A stretch of 64,000 nucleotides of DNA from Nostoc sp. UHCC 0702 (GTDB lineage: Bacteria > Cyanobacteriota > Cyanobacteriia > Cyanobacteriales > Nostocaceae): the NCBI GenBank assembly GCA_017164015.1, contig CP071065.1:995409-1059408 (forward strand), in the 5' to 3' direction. Shown here piece by piece: positions 8,565 to 17,432 of this stretch. The position numbers and the translations under genes were made by a program. The number at the start of each line of letters is the position of its first letter. Position 1 is the first letter of the stretch. Below the pieces are notes generated by a model. The model worked only from the letters and a program-made list of their open reading frames with translations, ran no database searches and was not told where the DNA came from.

Positions 8565-9557
8565 ATGATACCGAAAGTTAGTATTTGTATTCCAACTTAC
8601 AACAGAGCAAATTTGTTGCCTTACGCAGTCAATAGCGTACTAGTCCAAACTTACACCGATTTTGAACTAATAATTTGTGATGACGGTTCCACTGATAATA
8701 CTGCTCAAATAGTAAGTCAATGGCATGATCCACGGATTCGCTATATTAGGCATCCTGTTAATGGTGGGCGTAGTCGCAATATGCGTTCTGGTTTTGAGGC
8801 TGCTTGTGGGAGCTATTTTATCAAGTTTGATGATGATGATGCTTTGACTCCTGAGTTTTTGGAAAAAACTGTAGCTGTATTAGAAGCAGAACCGAGTGTA
8901 GATTTTGTTTGTACTAATCACTGGATTATCAATCAAAACAACGAAAAAATTGAATCAGCAACAAAGGAAAATTCTGCGAAGTGGGGAAAAGATAAACTTG
9001 AGCGGGGAATCATTCCTGACTTAATCAGACAAACTTTTCAATATCAAAGCTTGCAAGTGGGTTCAACACTATTTCGTCGAGCTTGTTTGCAAGAAGTTGA
9101 TTATATGCGTCCTCAAGCTGATGGATGTGAGGATTTTGACTTACTTGTCAGGTTAGCGATCGCTGGTAAGCAGGGCTATTTTCTGCCAGAATTTCTGATG
9201 GAGTATCGCTTTCATGGTGGTCAGACAAGTTTAAAACAAAACTTGCACTTTCTAGCAGCAAAGGTTTTTTGTATCAGTAGTTATAAATTTCCCGACGCAG
9301 AATTAGAACAACTGCGATCGCAAAAACTAGCTGGTACTCAGCAAGCTTTGGGTTTAAGACTGATTGAAAAGGGAGATACTGTAGCAGGGCGGCAACTTTT
9401 GCAAGAATCAAGTCGGGTATTGGGGAGCGATCGCAAAATTATGCTGGGTCTGATGCTATCTTATTTACCAGCAAATTTGCGACAATTTGCCTTGCAGAGT
9501 TTTCGCCAGTTGCGCCCTAAAGACTATACTGAACAAGTGCGAGAAGCTACTATTTAA
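8565..9557 (+). CDS. Glycosyltransferase family 2 (GT2)
   Basis: 330 residues from the ATG at 8565; a TTG at 8544 would add seven. GT-A fold: KVSICIPTYNRANLLPYAV at the start, DDGSTDNT as the nucleotide-binding motif, and KFDDDDALTPEFLEK containing the DxD metal-binding motif. CEDFDLLVRL at about residue 188 holds the ED catalytic-base motif. It transfers a sugar from a nucleotide-sugar in polysaccharide or glycolipid assembly. There is no transmembrane segment. It lies between two glycosyltransferase relics on the same strand. Confidence 0.9.
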   Translation: MIPKVSICIPTYNRANLLPYAVNSVLVQTYTDFELIICDDGSTDNTAQIVSQWHDPRIRYIRHPVNGGRSRNMRSGFEAACGSYFIKFDDDDALTPEFLEKTVAVLEAEPSVDFVCTNHWIINQNNEKIESATKENSAKWGKDKLERGIIPDLIRQTFQYQSLQVGSTLFRRACLQEVDYMRPQADGCEDFDLLVRLAIAGKQGYFLPEFLMEYRFHGGQTSLKQNLHFLAAKVFCISSYKFPDAELEQLRSQKLAGTQQALGLRLIEKGDTVAGRQLLQESSRVLGSDRKIMLGLMLSYLPANLRQFALQSFRQLRPKDYTEQVREATI

Positions 9558-9580
9558 TTCTAGAATTTAAAAAAGCATTC

Positions 9581-9685
9581 ATGAATGAACTAATTCCACA
9601 AATTTATATCATCATCCTTAACTGGAATGGGAAGGAAGATACAATTGAGTGCTTCACCACACTTGATACAACAGTTTGCAAGTAA
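9581..9685 (+). pseudogene. 5' remnant of a GT2 gene cut by a repeat
   Basis: The frame from ATG 9581 reads PQIYIIILNWNGKEDTIECF, which is the nucleotide-binding start of a family 2 glycosyltransferase (IIILNWNG). It is 23 bp downstream of the intact GT2. After 30 codons it runs into the dispersed repeat R2, which supplies the stop at 9683-9685. Nothing of the rest of the gene remains. Confidence 0.6.
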
Positions 9686-9830
9686 ATGAACTACACATCT
9701 TAAATATGATAAATATTGTGGGGGAGCCACTGCGAAGAGCGCGCTATGCCGACAGTCACGCATGTGGCGTTGGGCATCCTGCTCGCCCTTTTGTGCCTCA
9801 TTCAGATTAAATCTACTGTATTTGTCTAAA
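9667..9830. mobile_element. Dispersed repeat family R2, copy a
   Basis: It starts ACAACAGTTTGCAAGTAAAT, continues CTTAAATATGATAAATATTG and a GGGCATCCTGC block, and ends near CTCATTCAGATTAAATCT. The same order of blocks occurs at 29062-29155 and 32352-32460. This copy carries an extra insertion around GCGAAGAGCGCGC. It cuts the GT2 relic. Confidence 0.6.
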
Positions 9831-10261
9831 CTCAAGATTGAAATGTATTTAAATAAGTGAGTTAAAACATGTTTTACAGTACATTTTTATTTTATCCGGA
9901 TATCTAAATAAATAAATATTCATCACCAATAGCTGAGTGATAATATGAATGATTTTTGAGATTTTTTGAATTATTTGTTATTAACTTCATATAGTTTTTC
10001 CGGCTTTGAGCAGAACTTACAGTAATTTGAATATATGTGAGTAAATTACTTGCTATCTACCATTTTGCTGGAAACAACTATTTTTCTAGCACGTACTCTA
10101 CTTGTTTAATTTGGATGTGGTACTTAAAACTGTCTAGCGTCACTATTGATCACTATGACTTACGCAAACAATAGCCAAAAGCCTTATTTTGACCTAGCGG
10201 CAATTCATGAATCGCCTAAAGTAGGGTGTCGTTTTGCGCCAGTCCTAATCACTACAAAACA

Positions 10262-10417
10262 CTAGAACATTTTCCAGCGCTTATGAAGAATTACCTGCTG
10301 CTGAGTCGGTCGTTGTTGCATCTCATACTCAATTGGGATTTTCTGAGTAAAAATTTGCCATTGATATTGTGGAAGCAATAATTTTGCCCAAGCCTGACAG
10401 AGAGAATCTCTACAATC
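10262..10417 (-). pseudogene. Protein-like fragment of unknown family
   Basis: An open frame of 51 codons without a start. It contains QAWAKLLLPQYQWQIFTQ and ends KRWKMF. Codon choice and composition look like the C-terminus of a real protein. Its upstream end meets repeat R1b. I do not recognise it. It may belong to the same lost gene as 10803-10958. Confidence 0.35.
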
Positions 10418-10436
10418 TTATATCTTGCACTCTTGC

Positions 10437-10625
10437 ACTGGAAGTCGCGGCTACACAAGCAAAACCCGCCTACGCGGGTTGAAAACCTTGATTTTTCATT
10501 AGTCCGCGCAGGCGGTGAGTCCAGCGCTGCGGGAGGGTTTCCCGACCCAGGCGACTGGCGAACCCGAAGGGACGCGCGTTTGTATAGGCGCGATTTCGCT
10601 CTCACCAAGGCTAGGTGCAAGATGT
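10437..10625. mobile_element. Dispersed repeat family R1, copy b
   Basis: It contains GAAGTCGCGGCTACACAAGC, a CCCGCCTACGCGGGTT hairpin and GCGCAGGCGGTGAGTCCAGC, matching copy a. The terminal TTAGAGG sequence is missing, so this copy is partial. Confidence 0.6.
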
Positions 10626-10802
10626 GAGCAATCTCAAACTTGGATGAAATGTAGAAGCTAGGCACATTTAGTATAAAGCTATACTTTTATTATGGAAGAT
10701 GACTACTAATAAAGTGTATACAAAGCTTGCCCATTAAGGACTGTTCGCTACAATTTCATGTTGCGAAAACCGGTTAATAGCAATGCTTTTGCTACTGATG
10801 GG

Positions 10803-10958
10803 CTAGAGCCACTGGTTTGCTTGTAACAATTTAGTTACTGTTAAATTAGCTAGATTAGCGAAAGATACAGAAAACCAATCTGGATTTTGAAATACTATTT
10901 GCTGACGATCAGCTAGGCTGTTTTGCTGTTTGGCAGGGTCTACCAGAGCAAATTGTAG
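10803..10958 (-). pseudogene. Protein-like fragment of unknown family
   Basis: An open frame of 51 codons, closed upstream by a stop and without a start codon. It contains RQQIVFQNPDWFSVSFANLA and ends ANQWL. The composition is protein-like. It could be the upstream part of the gene whose end is at 10262-10417. No family is recognised. Confidence 0.35.
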
Positions 10959-11144
10959 TTAGATGAAGAATAGCTTAGCAGATATTGGCAAATTATGAGT
11001 TAGGGGTGAAGAATCTCTGTACTAACTCAAATATGACAGCTATATTGAACTGAACACTAGTTTTTTAAGATATGGCAGTGAATCCTGCGTAAGTGATTCA
11101 CTAATTTCTACTGCAAATATTAATTTTCTCTCAAATCTAACCCA

Positions 11145-12272
11145 ATGAACACACTTCCCATTAGTAGATATAGATTTTTCCAGAAACTTCAGCCCTTATC
11201 TCTATTGAAAAAAATCACTGGCAAGTCAGTTAGTGGTTGTTTGCAAGTTTTTAGCGCTTCAGGTTCTTGGTCAATATATATCGAGGAAGGGAAGCTGATT
11301 TATGCTTGCTACTCAGAGAAAATGTTTGAGCCGCTTTACAGAAACTTGCAAAGCCTGAGTCAGCAAATTCCTACTCTTCCTTGCGGAATTCACGAGCAGT
11401 TGCGGACAATCTTTGAAACTGGTATTGAAAATCAAGCAATACCCAATCCTGATTATCTTGCTATTTGCTGGTTAGTTAGCCAGAAATATATTAGCCCTTT
11501 GCAAGCAGCGATGCTGATTGAACAGTTGGCATTAGAAGTTATTGAGTCTTTTTTGGATTTAGAAGAGGGCAGTTATGAATTTATTGGGGAAAGTTTTCTG
11601 GATGATATGCCAAAATTCTGCCATTTAAATCTTCGCTTACTAGTAGAACAATTTCAAAAGCCTAGACGTGAAGCGGCTTATCACGAGACTTCGCCCCATA
11701 CGGGAAATTCCCATTCATCAATTCATCGAGTTTACGAATCGCAGTTTTCACAAGCCACAAAGCCAGAAACTAAACCTGAAACTGAGCCGCCGCTGTCAAG
11801 AAAAAAGGATAATCAGGCAACAGAATACTCTAACCGCTCTTTCTCACAGCAAAATAACACTCCTGAGAATAGTTGTGATCAAAGTTCTCGCCCATCTGTT
11901 GAGAAAAAAACTTACACAATATTTTGTATCGATGACAGCCTAGCGATATTGAATGTCATCAAGAATTTTTTAGATGAGCAAATATTTACAGTGATCGGTG
12001 TTACGGATTCCTTAAAAGCGCTAATGGAAATTCTCCGTATCAAACCAGACATAATTTTATTAGATGTTGATATGCCTAATTTAGATGGATATGAGTTATG
12101 CTCTTTATTACGTAAACATGTATATTTTAAAAACACACCTGTGATTATGTTGACCAGAAAAATTAGTTTGATAGATAGAGCTAAAGCTAAGTTGGTAAGA
12201 GCTTCTGGTTATTTGAATAAACCTTTTACACAAGGTGATTTACTGAAAATAATTTTTCAAAATATTTTGTAA
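11145..12272 (+). CDS. PATAN-domain response regulator (PatA/PixG-like)
   Basis: 375 residues. Residues 1-170 match the PATAN (PatA N-terminal) layout: LSLLKKITGKSVSGCLQVF, then a beta-rich block with YIEEGKLIYACYSE and two helical segments. A low-complexity linker rich in Glu, Pro and Ser runs to about 255. The C-terminal receiver (256-375) is complete: acidic pair D263/D264, phosphoacceptor D307 in ILLDVDMP, and K359 in LNKPF. PATAN receivers in cyanobacteria serve heterocyst patterning (PatA) or phototaxis (PixG/TaxP1), usually with a CheY-like partner. The following gene is such a receiver, so this pair looks like pixG-pixH without the downstream chemotaxis genes. Confidence 0.85.
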   Translation: MNTLPISRYRFFQKLQPLSLLKKITGKSVSGCLQVFSASGSWSIYIEEGKLIYACYSEKMFEPLYRNLQSLSQQIPTLPCGIHEQLRTIFETGIENQAIPNPDYLAICWLVSQKYISPLQAAMLIEQLALEVIESFLDLEEGSYEFIGESFLDDMPKFCHLNLRLLVEQFQKPRREAAYHETSPHTGNSHSSIHRVYESQFSQATKPETKPETEPPLSRKKDNQATEYSNRSFSQQNNTPENSCDQSSRPSVEKKTYTIFCIDDSLAILNVIKNFLDEQIFTVIGVTDSLKALMEILRIKPDIILLDVDMPNLDGYELCSLLRKHVYFKNTPVIMLTRKISLIDRAKAKLVRASGYLNKPFTQGDLLKIIFQNIL

Positions 12273-12327
12273 ATTTATCCAGCAGAAATAAATATATTAA
12301 AACAAATTATTTTTGGGAGATTCAGGA

Positions 12328-12702
12328 TTGAGTATTACTTGGCTGGGTACAATTCTGATTATAGAAAATTCTCTAAGTGAATTAGAGTTAGTAAGTAATT
12401 ACCTAGAAAATAAGGGTTATAAAATTATTACAGCTACTACTGCAAGAGAAGCTCTGGAAATTGCCTTAGAAGAAAAGCCAGATGCGATCGTTACTGATGT
12501 AATGATGCCAGGAATGAGTGGGTTTGAGTTGTGTCACTTTCTCAAAAACCATCCAATCTATCAGAAAGTGCCGATGTTGATTTGCAGTACTACAAATCAA
12601 TCACTTCAGCGTTTGTGGGCTAGAAAACAAGGTGCTGATGCTTGCATAAATAAACCCTACACTCGAATGGCACTAAGAAAAGCTCTAAGCTATGTAAAAT
12701 AA
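12328..12702 (+). CDS. CheY-like single-domain response regulator
   Basis: 124 residues if it starts at the TTG at 12328, which is 7 nt after a GGGAGA ribosome binding site. A TTG at 12313 is the alternative. It is one receiver domain. The first acidic pair is altered to E13-N14 (ILIIEN instead of DD), the phosphoacceptor D57 is present in AIVTDVMMPG, and K109 in INKPYT. Loss of the second acidic residue may weaken Mg binding and phosphorylation. It follows the PATAN receiver by 55 bp on the same strand and resembles PixH/PilH partners. It likely relays a signal to pili or cell development. Confidence 0.85.
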   Translation: MSITWLGTILIIENSLSELELVSNYLENKGYKIITATTAREALEIALEEKPDAIVTDVMMPGMSGFELCHFLKNHPIYQKVPMLICSTTNQSLQRLWARKQGADACINKPYTRMALRKALSYVK

Positions 12703-12780
12703 GGGCTACAGCTTTCATGCCCAGTCCCGCAGTCATGGTATGAGTCAGGCGATCGCAGATGGAAAAATAATGTAGGGTAG

Positions 12781-12880
12781 CGCCAGAAATGAACCACGAG
12801 CTACTAAACGTCGCCCCAAAGCTTATCCTAGATTGACCCAGCCCCGCATTGAATTACGTAAACAATTACAAACTGCTTAA
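12781..12880 (+). pseudogene. IS4-type transposase C-terminal remnant, copy 1
   Basis: The frame reads NEPRATKRRPKAYPRLTQPR and ends LRKQLQTA, a basic C-terminus typical of IS4-family transposases. The DNA from 12781 to 12914 is repeated almost base for base at 19278-19411, so both are relics of the same element. The 5' part is missing. Confidence 0.65.
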
Positions 12881-12918
12881 TTGATAAGCCTTTCCGCTTT
12901 TCTTAGTGCCATTCTCCT

Positions 12919-13383
12919 CTAATCTAAATTTTCTTCGTCTGTCTCAACACTTTCATGACTAAGAATTTCATCTGAAGTGCGGGAAGACCAGGCAAGGACG
13001 AGCAGCAGTATCCCTAAAGCTAGTAAGAAGATACCGAACGCAATGATTTTACCCGTGGTAAATTCGACCAAACCTCGAACAATAACTTCTCGTAAGATCG
13101 AAACAATTGCTACCTCTACTGCCACTCCAACAGAAATCTGATGCTCTTGAAAATAAATTACTAAAAGCCGGAATAATTCCACCAAAATCAATAAAACTAA
13201 AGTGTCAGATGTAACCTGTTGGGGATTGTGAGCGCGTATCAAGGCAAGAAACATATCTCCCAACTGAACTACCATTGCACCAAAAAGGGCAACGCACAAA
13301 GATATAATAATCAAGTCTTGAAAAAAAACGAGATTATGAACAATACGACTGCGTTTAAACCACCTCAACCTATACTTACGCAT
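12919..13383 (-). CDS. PsiE-like (phosphate-starvation-inducible) membrane protein
   Basis: 154 residues with four hydrophobic segments (about 18-45, 60-80, 85-105, 112-132). The arrangement and the motif LVELFRLLVIYFQEHQISV match the PsiE family. It lies in the cytoplasmic membrane. Function is poorly known; E. coli psiE responds to phosphate starvation. The tail is acidic. It is in a minus-strand block with a DgkA-like kinase and a P-type ATPase, but the gaps (over 100 bp) make one operon uncertain. Confidence 0.75.
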   Translation of the reverse strand: MRKYRLRWFKRSRIVHNLVFFQDLIIISLCVALFGAMVVQLGDMFLALIRAHNPQQVTSDTLVLLILVELFRLLVIYFQEHQISVGVAVEVAIVSILREVIVRGLVEFTTGKIIAFGIFLLALGILLLVLAWSSRTSDEILSHESVETDEENLD

Positions 13384-13503
13384 TCTAATCTTCTCTGATG
13401 TGGCTTTCCAACTTAAGGTTTTGGATAATTCATTTTTTGGAAAACTCTAAAAACAGCACAACACTGGAAAACTCCTGTAAATCTAAAGCTTCAAAATTGA
13501 TAG

Positions 13504-13920
13504 TCAAATTTTTAGCAATTTCCAGAGGTGACTTCCTTCAAGGATGAGTGTGACAGCCCACACAAAGATACTGATGCCAGCCGCCGCCGCTGCAATATCC
13601 TTAATCACACCAATTCGGGTATCCTCCCGTTCCTCCACAAAATCACATAAGATTTCGATCGCACTATTAAATAATTCGGCAACCAGCATCATCCCCGTTG
13701 CCAGTAGAATCAGAGTGACATCGACCCATTGCCGAAAGATAAACGAGAAGCCCAGAACTGGAACTGATAAAACAACTTTGTAGGCAACGCTAAAGTCAGA
13801 GATCACGGCGACATAAAGACCTGCCAGAACAATCTTGAGCTTTTGGATGGGATGATAACTCAATATATGGTCTCTTTTATATTTTTTGCGATCGCTCGCA
13901 GTTTTGTGACGGGAAAACAT
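13504..13920 (-). CDS. dgkA: DgkA-like diacylglycerol/undecaprenol kinase
   Basis: About 138 residues from the ATG at 13920; TTG 13935 or GTG 13929 would add a few. The family signature is intact: ELFNSAIEILCDFVEER, with the catalytic Glu and Asn of the NxAIE motif, followed by IKDIAAAAAGIS. It has three membrane helices. It phosphorylates diacylglycerol or undecaprenol at the membrane, recycling lipid carriers. It has an N-terminal basic extension of about 25 residues. It is between the PsiE-like gene and the ATPase. Confidence 0.85.
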   Translation of the reverse strand: MFSRHKTASDRKKYKRDHILSYHPIQKLKIVLAGLYVAVISDFSVAYKVVLSVPVLGFSFIFRQWVDVTLILLATGMMLVAELFNSAIEILCDFVEEREDTRIGVIKDIAAAAAGISIFVWAVTLILEGSHLWKLLKI

Positions 13921-14205
13921 ATCGTTCACTTTCAAACTTTTGTGTCATAAGTCAGACATTGATGGGCAAATGGACTCCTTAGTGTGGTGATACTTGCCAA
14001 ATAACCGTTTTATAAGAATCTGTTGGAAAAATTATTATTTTTACCTAGTGTTTATGAAAATTGGACGTTGCTGTTAGCGCAGCTTGGCGTTAGCCATATC
14101 ATAGGATGATTTAGTCCGATATGGATTGCAGTTTAGATAGTTACAGCAGCCAATTCATCCCCCAAAGGAAGCAACACCTAAAATTGTTTTCTCCTGGATC
14201 ACAAA

Positions 14206-16815
14206 TTAGTCAAATGCCCGTCGTGTATTACCTTTTTTTCGCCGCCAAATTTTCAGTCCTTCAAACCACAAAATACTGAACACCCCAGAGGTGAGACTGA
14301 CTACTAAATCATCAAAATGTAGAAAAGAAAAACGGAATAGATGCCGCAATACAGGAACATAAAGTACTAGTCCCATAAAAACTACTCCGCCCCCCAGCAC
14401 CCACCACAATGCTTTATTGGGAGTGCGTAACATCTCTGGAATGGTACGCGACCAAGAACGATTGCTCAAAATCATGCTCAAATTCGATACAATTAGGGTG
14501 GTAAAAGCGAGAGCGCGGGCATCAAATTCTCCATGTCCAGAATAATAAGACACACCAAATACAGCCACTAGCACCACCAATACACTCAATCCTTGCAGCA
14601 ATGCTAATTTCAAAGTGCGACGGCTAAATAATGGTTCCTTTGGGTTGCGGGGTGGACGCTTCATCACATTACTTTCTTCTGGCTCTGCCTCAAACACCAC
14701 CGTACAAGCTGGGTCAATAATTAGGTGTAGGAAGGCAATATGGATAGGTAATAACACTAAAGGCCAGTGAAAGATTACCGGAATCAACGACATCCCAGCA
14801 ATGGGGATATGAACCGCCAAGGTATAAGCCATACCTTTTTTCAGGTTGTCAAATACTCGTCGCCCCAGCCTGACGGACTGGACAATTGAAGAAAAATCAT
14901 CATCTAGCAATACCAAGTCCGCAGACTCCCGCGCCACATCTGTACCCCGTTCGCCCATCGCAATGCCAATATGCGCCGCTTTCAAAGCTGGGGCATCATT
15001 TACCCCATCTCCAGTCATCGCCACTATTTCGCCGCACCGTTTCAGGGCATTAACAATCAGTAATTTTTGTTCTGGGACAACCCGTGCAAAGATATTCACG
15101 GTTTGAATCTGAGAAAGCAACTCGCCTTCTGGCATCTTTTCTAATTCTGTTCCCGTGATGACTTCTGTAGCGGGTGTGAGTCCGATTTGGCGGGCAATAT
15201 TTTGGGCTGTTGCTGGATAATCACCTGTAATCATCACAACCCGAATCCCGGCAGTGTAACACTCAGCAATGGCTGGCGCTACAGTCGGGCGCACGGGATC
15301 AGCCATGCCTACCAGTCCCAAAAATGCAAATACAAAGTCATGTTGTTTTTCAGGAAGAGAGTTTGGCTTATTGTCCGTTTGATGTCGCCCGATCGCTTTA
15401 GCTATACCCAAAACCCGCAAACCAGCAGCAGCCATTGTATTGATATGCTGCTCTAAGTCTCGCATTTGTTGGGCATTAAAGTGACACAAATCAGCGATCG
15501 CTTCTGGCGCACCTTTGGTAGCAATTACCAGCCTTTTCTCTGGTGATTCCCAAACACAAGACATCGCCAACAATTCACCAGAGAGTGGATATTCTTGCAA
15601 TATCTCCCAATCTTTATGTAAATGTTCAGTTCTGGCTAAATAGTCATCACCCACTTGTTTGAGGGCTTTTTCCATCGGATCGAAGGGGTCTTTGCGACTG
15701 GCTAAAATCCCAAATTCGATTAACTCATGGTAAGTTTCTGGGAGTGCTTCTCGTTCGTGTAAAGCGACATCATAAAAATTGGGAGATACGAATAATTGCT
15801 GAACTGACATCCGGTTAAAAGTCAGTGTTCCAGTTTTATCGACACAAAGAACGGTAGTAGAACCCAGTGTTTCCACTACAGGGACACGACGAGTCAACAC
15901 CCTAGCTAGAGAAAATCTCCAAGCACCCAACGCCAAGAAAATCGCCAATACCACAGGAATTTCATTAGGCAAAATTGCCATCGCCAACGCTAACCCGGCG
16001 AGAACCCCTTGTAGCCAATTGCCAGTAGATGCACCGTAAATTACGACCACAGCAACGCAGATAGCGATCGCTACAAACGTCAATTTACTAACAATCCGCC
16101 GAGTTTCCCTTTCCAGAACCGTCTCTTCTGGTTCCACAGTCTGCAAAGCTTTGCCAATTTTGCCCATCTCTGTCTGCATACCAGTGGCATAGACTTGGGC
16201 AATACCTTGACCTTGAACTATCAGCGTTCCCGAATAGACAAAGGGGAAATCGTCACCACCAGGACGGTGCTGGGATGCAGTTTGTGTGGTGTTTTCTAAA
16301 TCTGTGCTGTCCTTGAATGATTGCTTACGTACAGGCAAAGATTCACCTGTTAACAGAGACTCATCGACGCTCAAATGTGTAGACCACAGCACCACAGCAT
16401 CCGCAGTAACTCTATCGCCCTCTGACAAAACAATCACATCTTCACGTACTACTTCCCGTCCCGCAATCCGTTGGCGTTCTCCATCACGGATCACTAATGC
16501 GCGAGGACTGGAGAGTTCACGTAGTGCTTCCAGTGATTTTTCAGTTTTTTGTTCTTGGTATAAGTTAATGCCAACAATGAAGAAAACAAAGCCTAATAGG
16601 ATTAACGCTTCCTGAACATCACCCAGAAACAAGTAAATGACACCACAGCCTAACAAAAGTAGGAAAATTGGCTCTTTGAAGATTTCTAGAGCAATTCCCC
16701 AGATGTTGCGATGTTGGGTAGATGGTAGCTCATTATACCCTTCTTTTTTCAGGCGATCGCCTACGGCTGATGCAGACAGCCCCGTGATAGATTCGAGTTC
16801 AATTTTATGAGCCAT
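14206..16815 (-). CDS. P-type cation-transporting ATPase (P2-like)
   Basis: 869 residues. An N-terminal cation-ATPase segment (about 5-40) has GLSASAVGDRL. The actuator domain carries LLTGESLPV (TGES 156-159). Membrane helix 4 has PNEIP at 283-287. The phosphorylation motif is DKTGTLT with D326. KGAPEA is in the nucleotide domain, and MTGDYPATA and TGDGVNDAPALK form the hinge. About four further C-terminal helices follow. It couples ATP hydrolysis to export of a cation, probably Ca, though bacterial members with the P-x-E-I-P motif in helix 4 are not well assigned, so the ion is uncertain. It is full length. Confidence 0.93.
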   Translation of the reverse strand: MAHKIELESITGLSASAVGDRLKKEGYNELPSTQHRNIWGIALEIFKEPIFLLLLGCGVIYLFLGDVQEALILLGFVFFIVGINLYQEQKTEKSLEALRELSSPRALVIRDGERQRIAGREVVREDVIVLSEGDRVTADAVVLWSTHLSVDESLLTGESLPVRKQSFKDSTDLENTTQTASQHRPGGDDFPFVYSGTLIVQGQGIAQVYATGMQTEMGKIGKALQTVEPEETVLERETRRIVSKLTFVAIAICVAVVVIYGASTGNWLQGVLAGLALAMAILPNEIPVVLAIFLALGAWRFSLARVLTRRVPVVETLGSTTVLCVDKTGTLTFNRMSVQQLFVSPNFYDVALHEREALPETYHELIEFGILASRKDPFDPMEKALKQVGDDYLARTEHLHKDWEILQEYPLSGELLAMSCVWESPEKRLVIATKGAPEAIADLCHFNAQQMRDLEQHINTMAAAGLRVLGIAKAIGRHQTDNKPNSLPEKQHDFVFAFLGLVGMADPVRPTVAPAIAECYTAGIRVVMITGDYPATAQNIARQIGLTPATEVITGTELEKMPEGELLSQIQTVNIFARVVPEQKLLIVNALKRCGEIVAMTGDGVNDAPALKAAHIGIAMGERGTDVARESADLVLLDDDFSSIVQSVRLGRRVFDNLKKGMAYTLAVHIPIAGMSLIPVIFHWPLVLLPIHIAFLHLIIDPACTVVFEAEPEESNVMKRPPRNPKEPLFSRRTLKLALLQGLSVLVVLVAVFGVSYYSGHGEFDARALAFTTLIVSNLSMILSNRSWSRTIPEMLRTPNKALWWVLGGGVVFMGLVLYVPVLRHLFRFSFLHFDDLVVSLTSGVFSILWFEGLKIWRRKKGNTRRAFD

Positions 16816-16877
16816 TTTTCCTCTGCGACTCTGCGTAAATTTTCCATGCTGTCAATCAGCAACACCCATTTTTTGAA

Positions 16878-17306
16878 TTACGAATTACGAATTACCAACA
16901 CATCCCCACCTTCCAACTTAGCTGTGTAAGTTTGTAATGCTTCCGTTGCGGGGCCTCCCAGTACCTTACCGTCTGGTGCAAATTTCGACTCGTGACAAGG
17001 ACAGACAAAAGATTTCTGGTCTTGTTCCCAATTCACGGTACAACCTGCATGGGTACAGGTAGGATTGACAGCTATCAAACTATTTTTGTCTGTGGGATTA
17101 CGTATGATAATTACATCCTGATTGAGAATATGACCTTTTTGGTCTAACTCTGCTAGAGTACCTATAGCTTTAAAACCATCGGGACGTGATGAAGCATTAG
17201 TTAACTTAGAAGGAGTGGATTGAGAAGAACAGGCGGACATGGCCACAGGTAACGAAGTTGCGATCGCGCCCAAACCCACCCAGCCGAAAAATTCACGTCG
17301 ATTCAT
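16878..17306 (-). CDS. Exported Rieske [2Fe-2S] protein
   Basis: 142 residues. The start MNRREFFGWVGLGAIATSLP has twin Arg followed by a hydrophobic core, so Tat export is likely. VAMSAC just after could be a lipobox, making it a membrane-anchored lipoprotein. The cluster motifs are complete: CTHAGC and CPCHESKF supply two Cys and two His ligands to a [2Fe-2S] centre. It is shorter than the cytochrome b6f Rieske subunit (about 180 residues) and has no true membrane helix, so it is not PetC proper. It resembles small PetC-like Rieske proteins of the cytoplasmic membrane. The neighbouring gene encodes a lipoprotein rubrerythrin, suggesting a shared extracytoplasmic redox role. Confidence 0.88.
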   Translation of the reverse strand: MNRREFFGWVGLGAIATSLPVAMSACSSQSTPSKLTNASSRPDGFKAIGTLAELDQKGHILNQDVIIIRNPTDKNSLIAVNPTCTHAGCTVNWEQDQKSFVCPCHESKFAPDGKVLGGPATEALQTYTAKLEGGDVLVIRNS

Positions 17307-17432
17307 ATCTATCTGCTACCAAAATCGCCAATTTTAACTAAGTAAACAAACAGATATAATTTTCGTGTTTTTAGTAAAAATTATACCTGTATTAGCCTAA
17401 TTATCTTGAATGATCAAACACCTAAAACCTAA

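Noticed and set aside
9590..9835. 81-residue minus-strand ORF
   Set aside because: Covers repeat R2; the plus strand has the GT2 remnant instead.
10291..10665. 124-residue minus-strand ORF
   Set aside because: Mostly repeat R1b; only the end in another frame looked protein-like.
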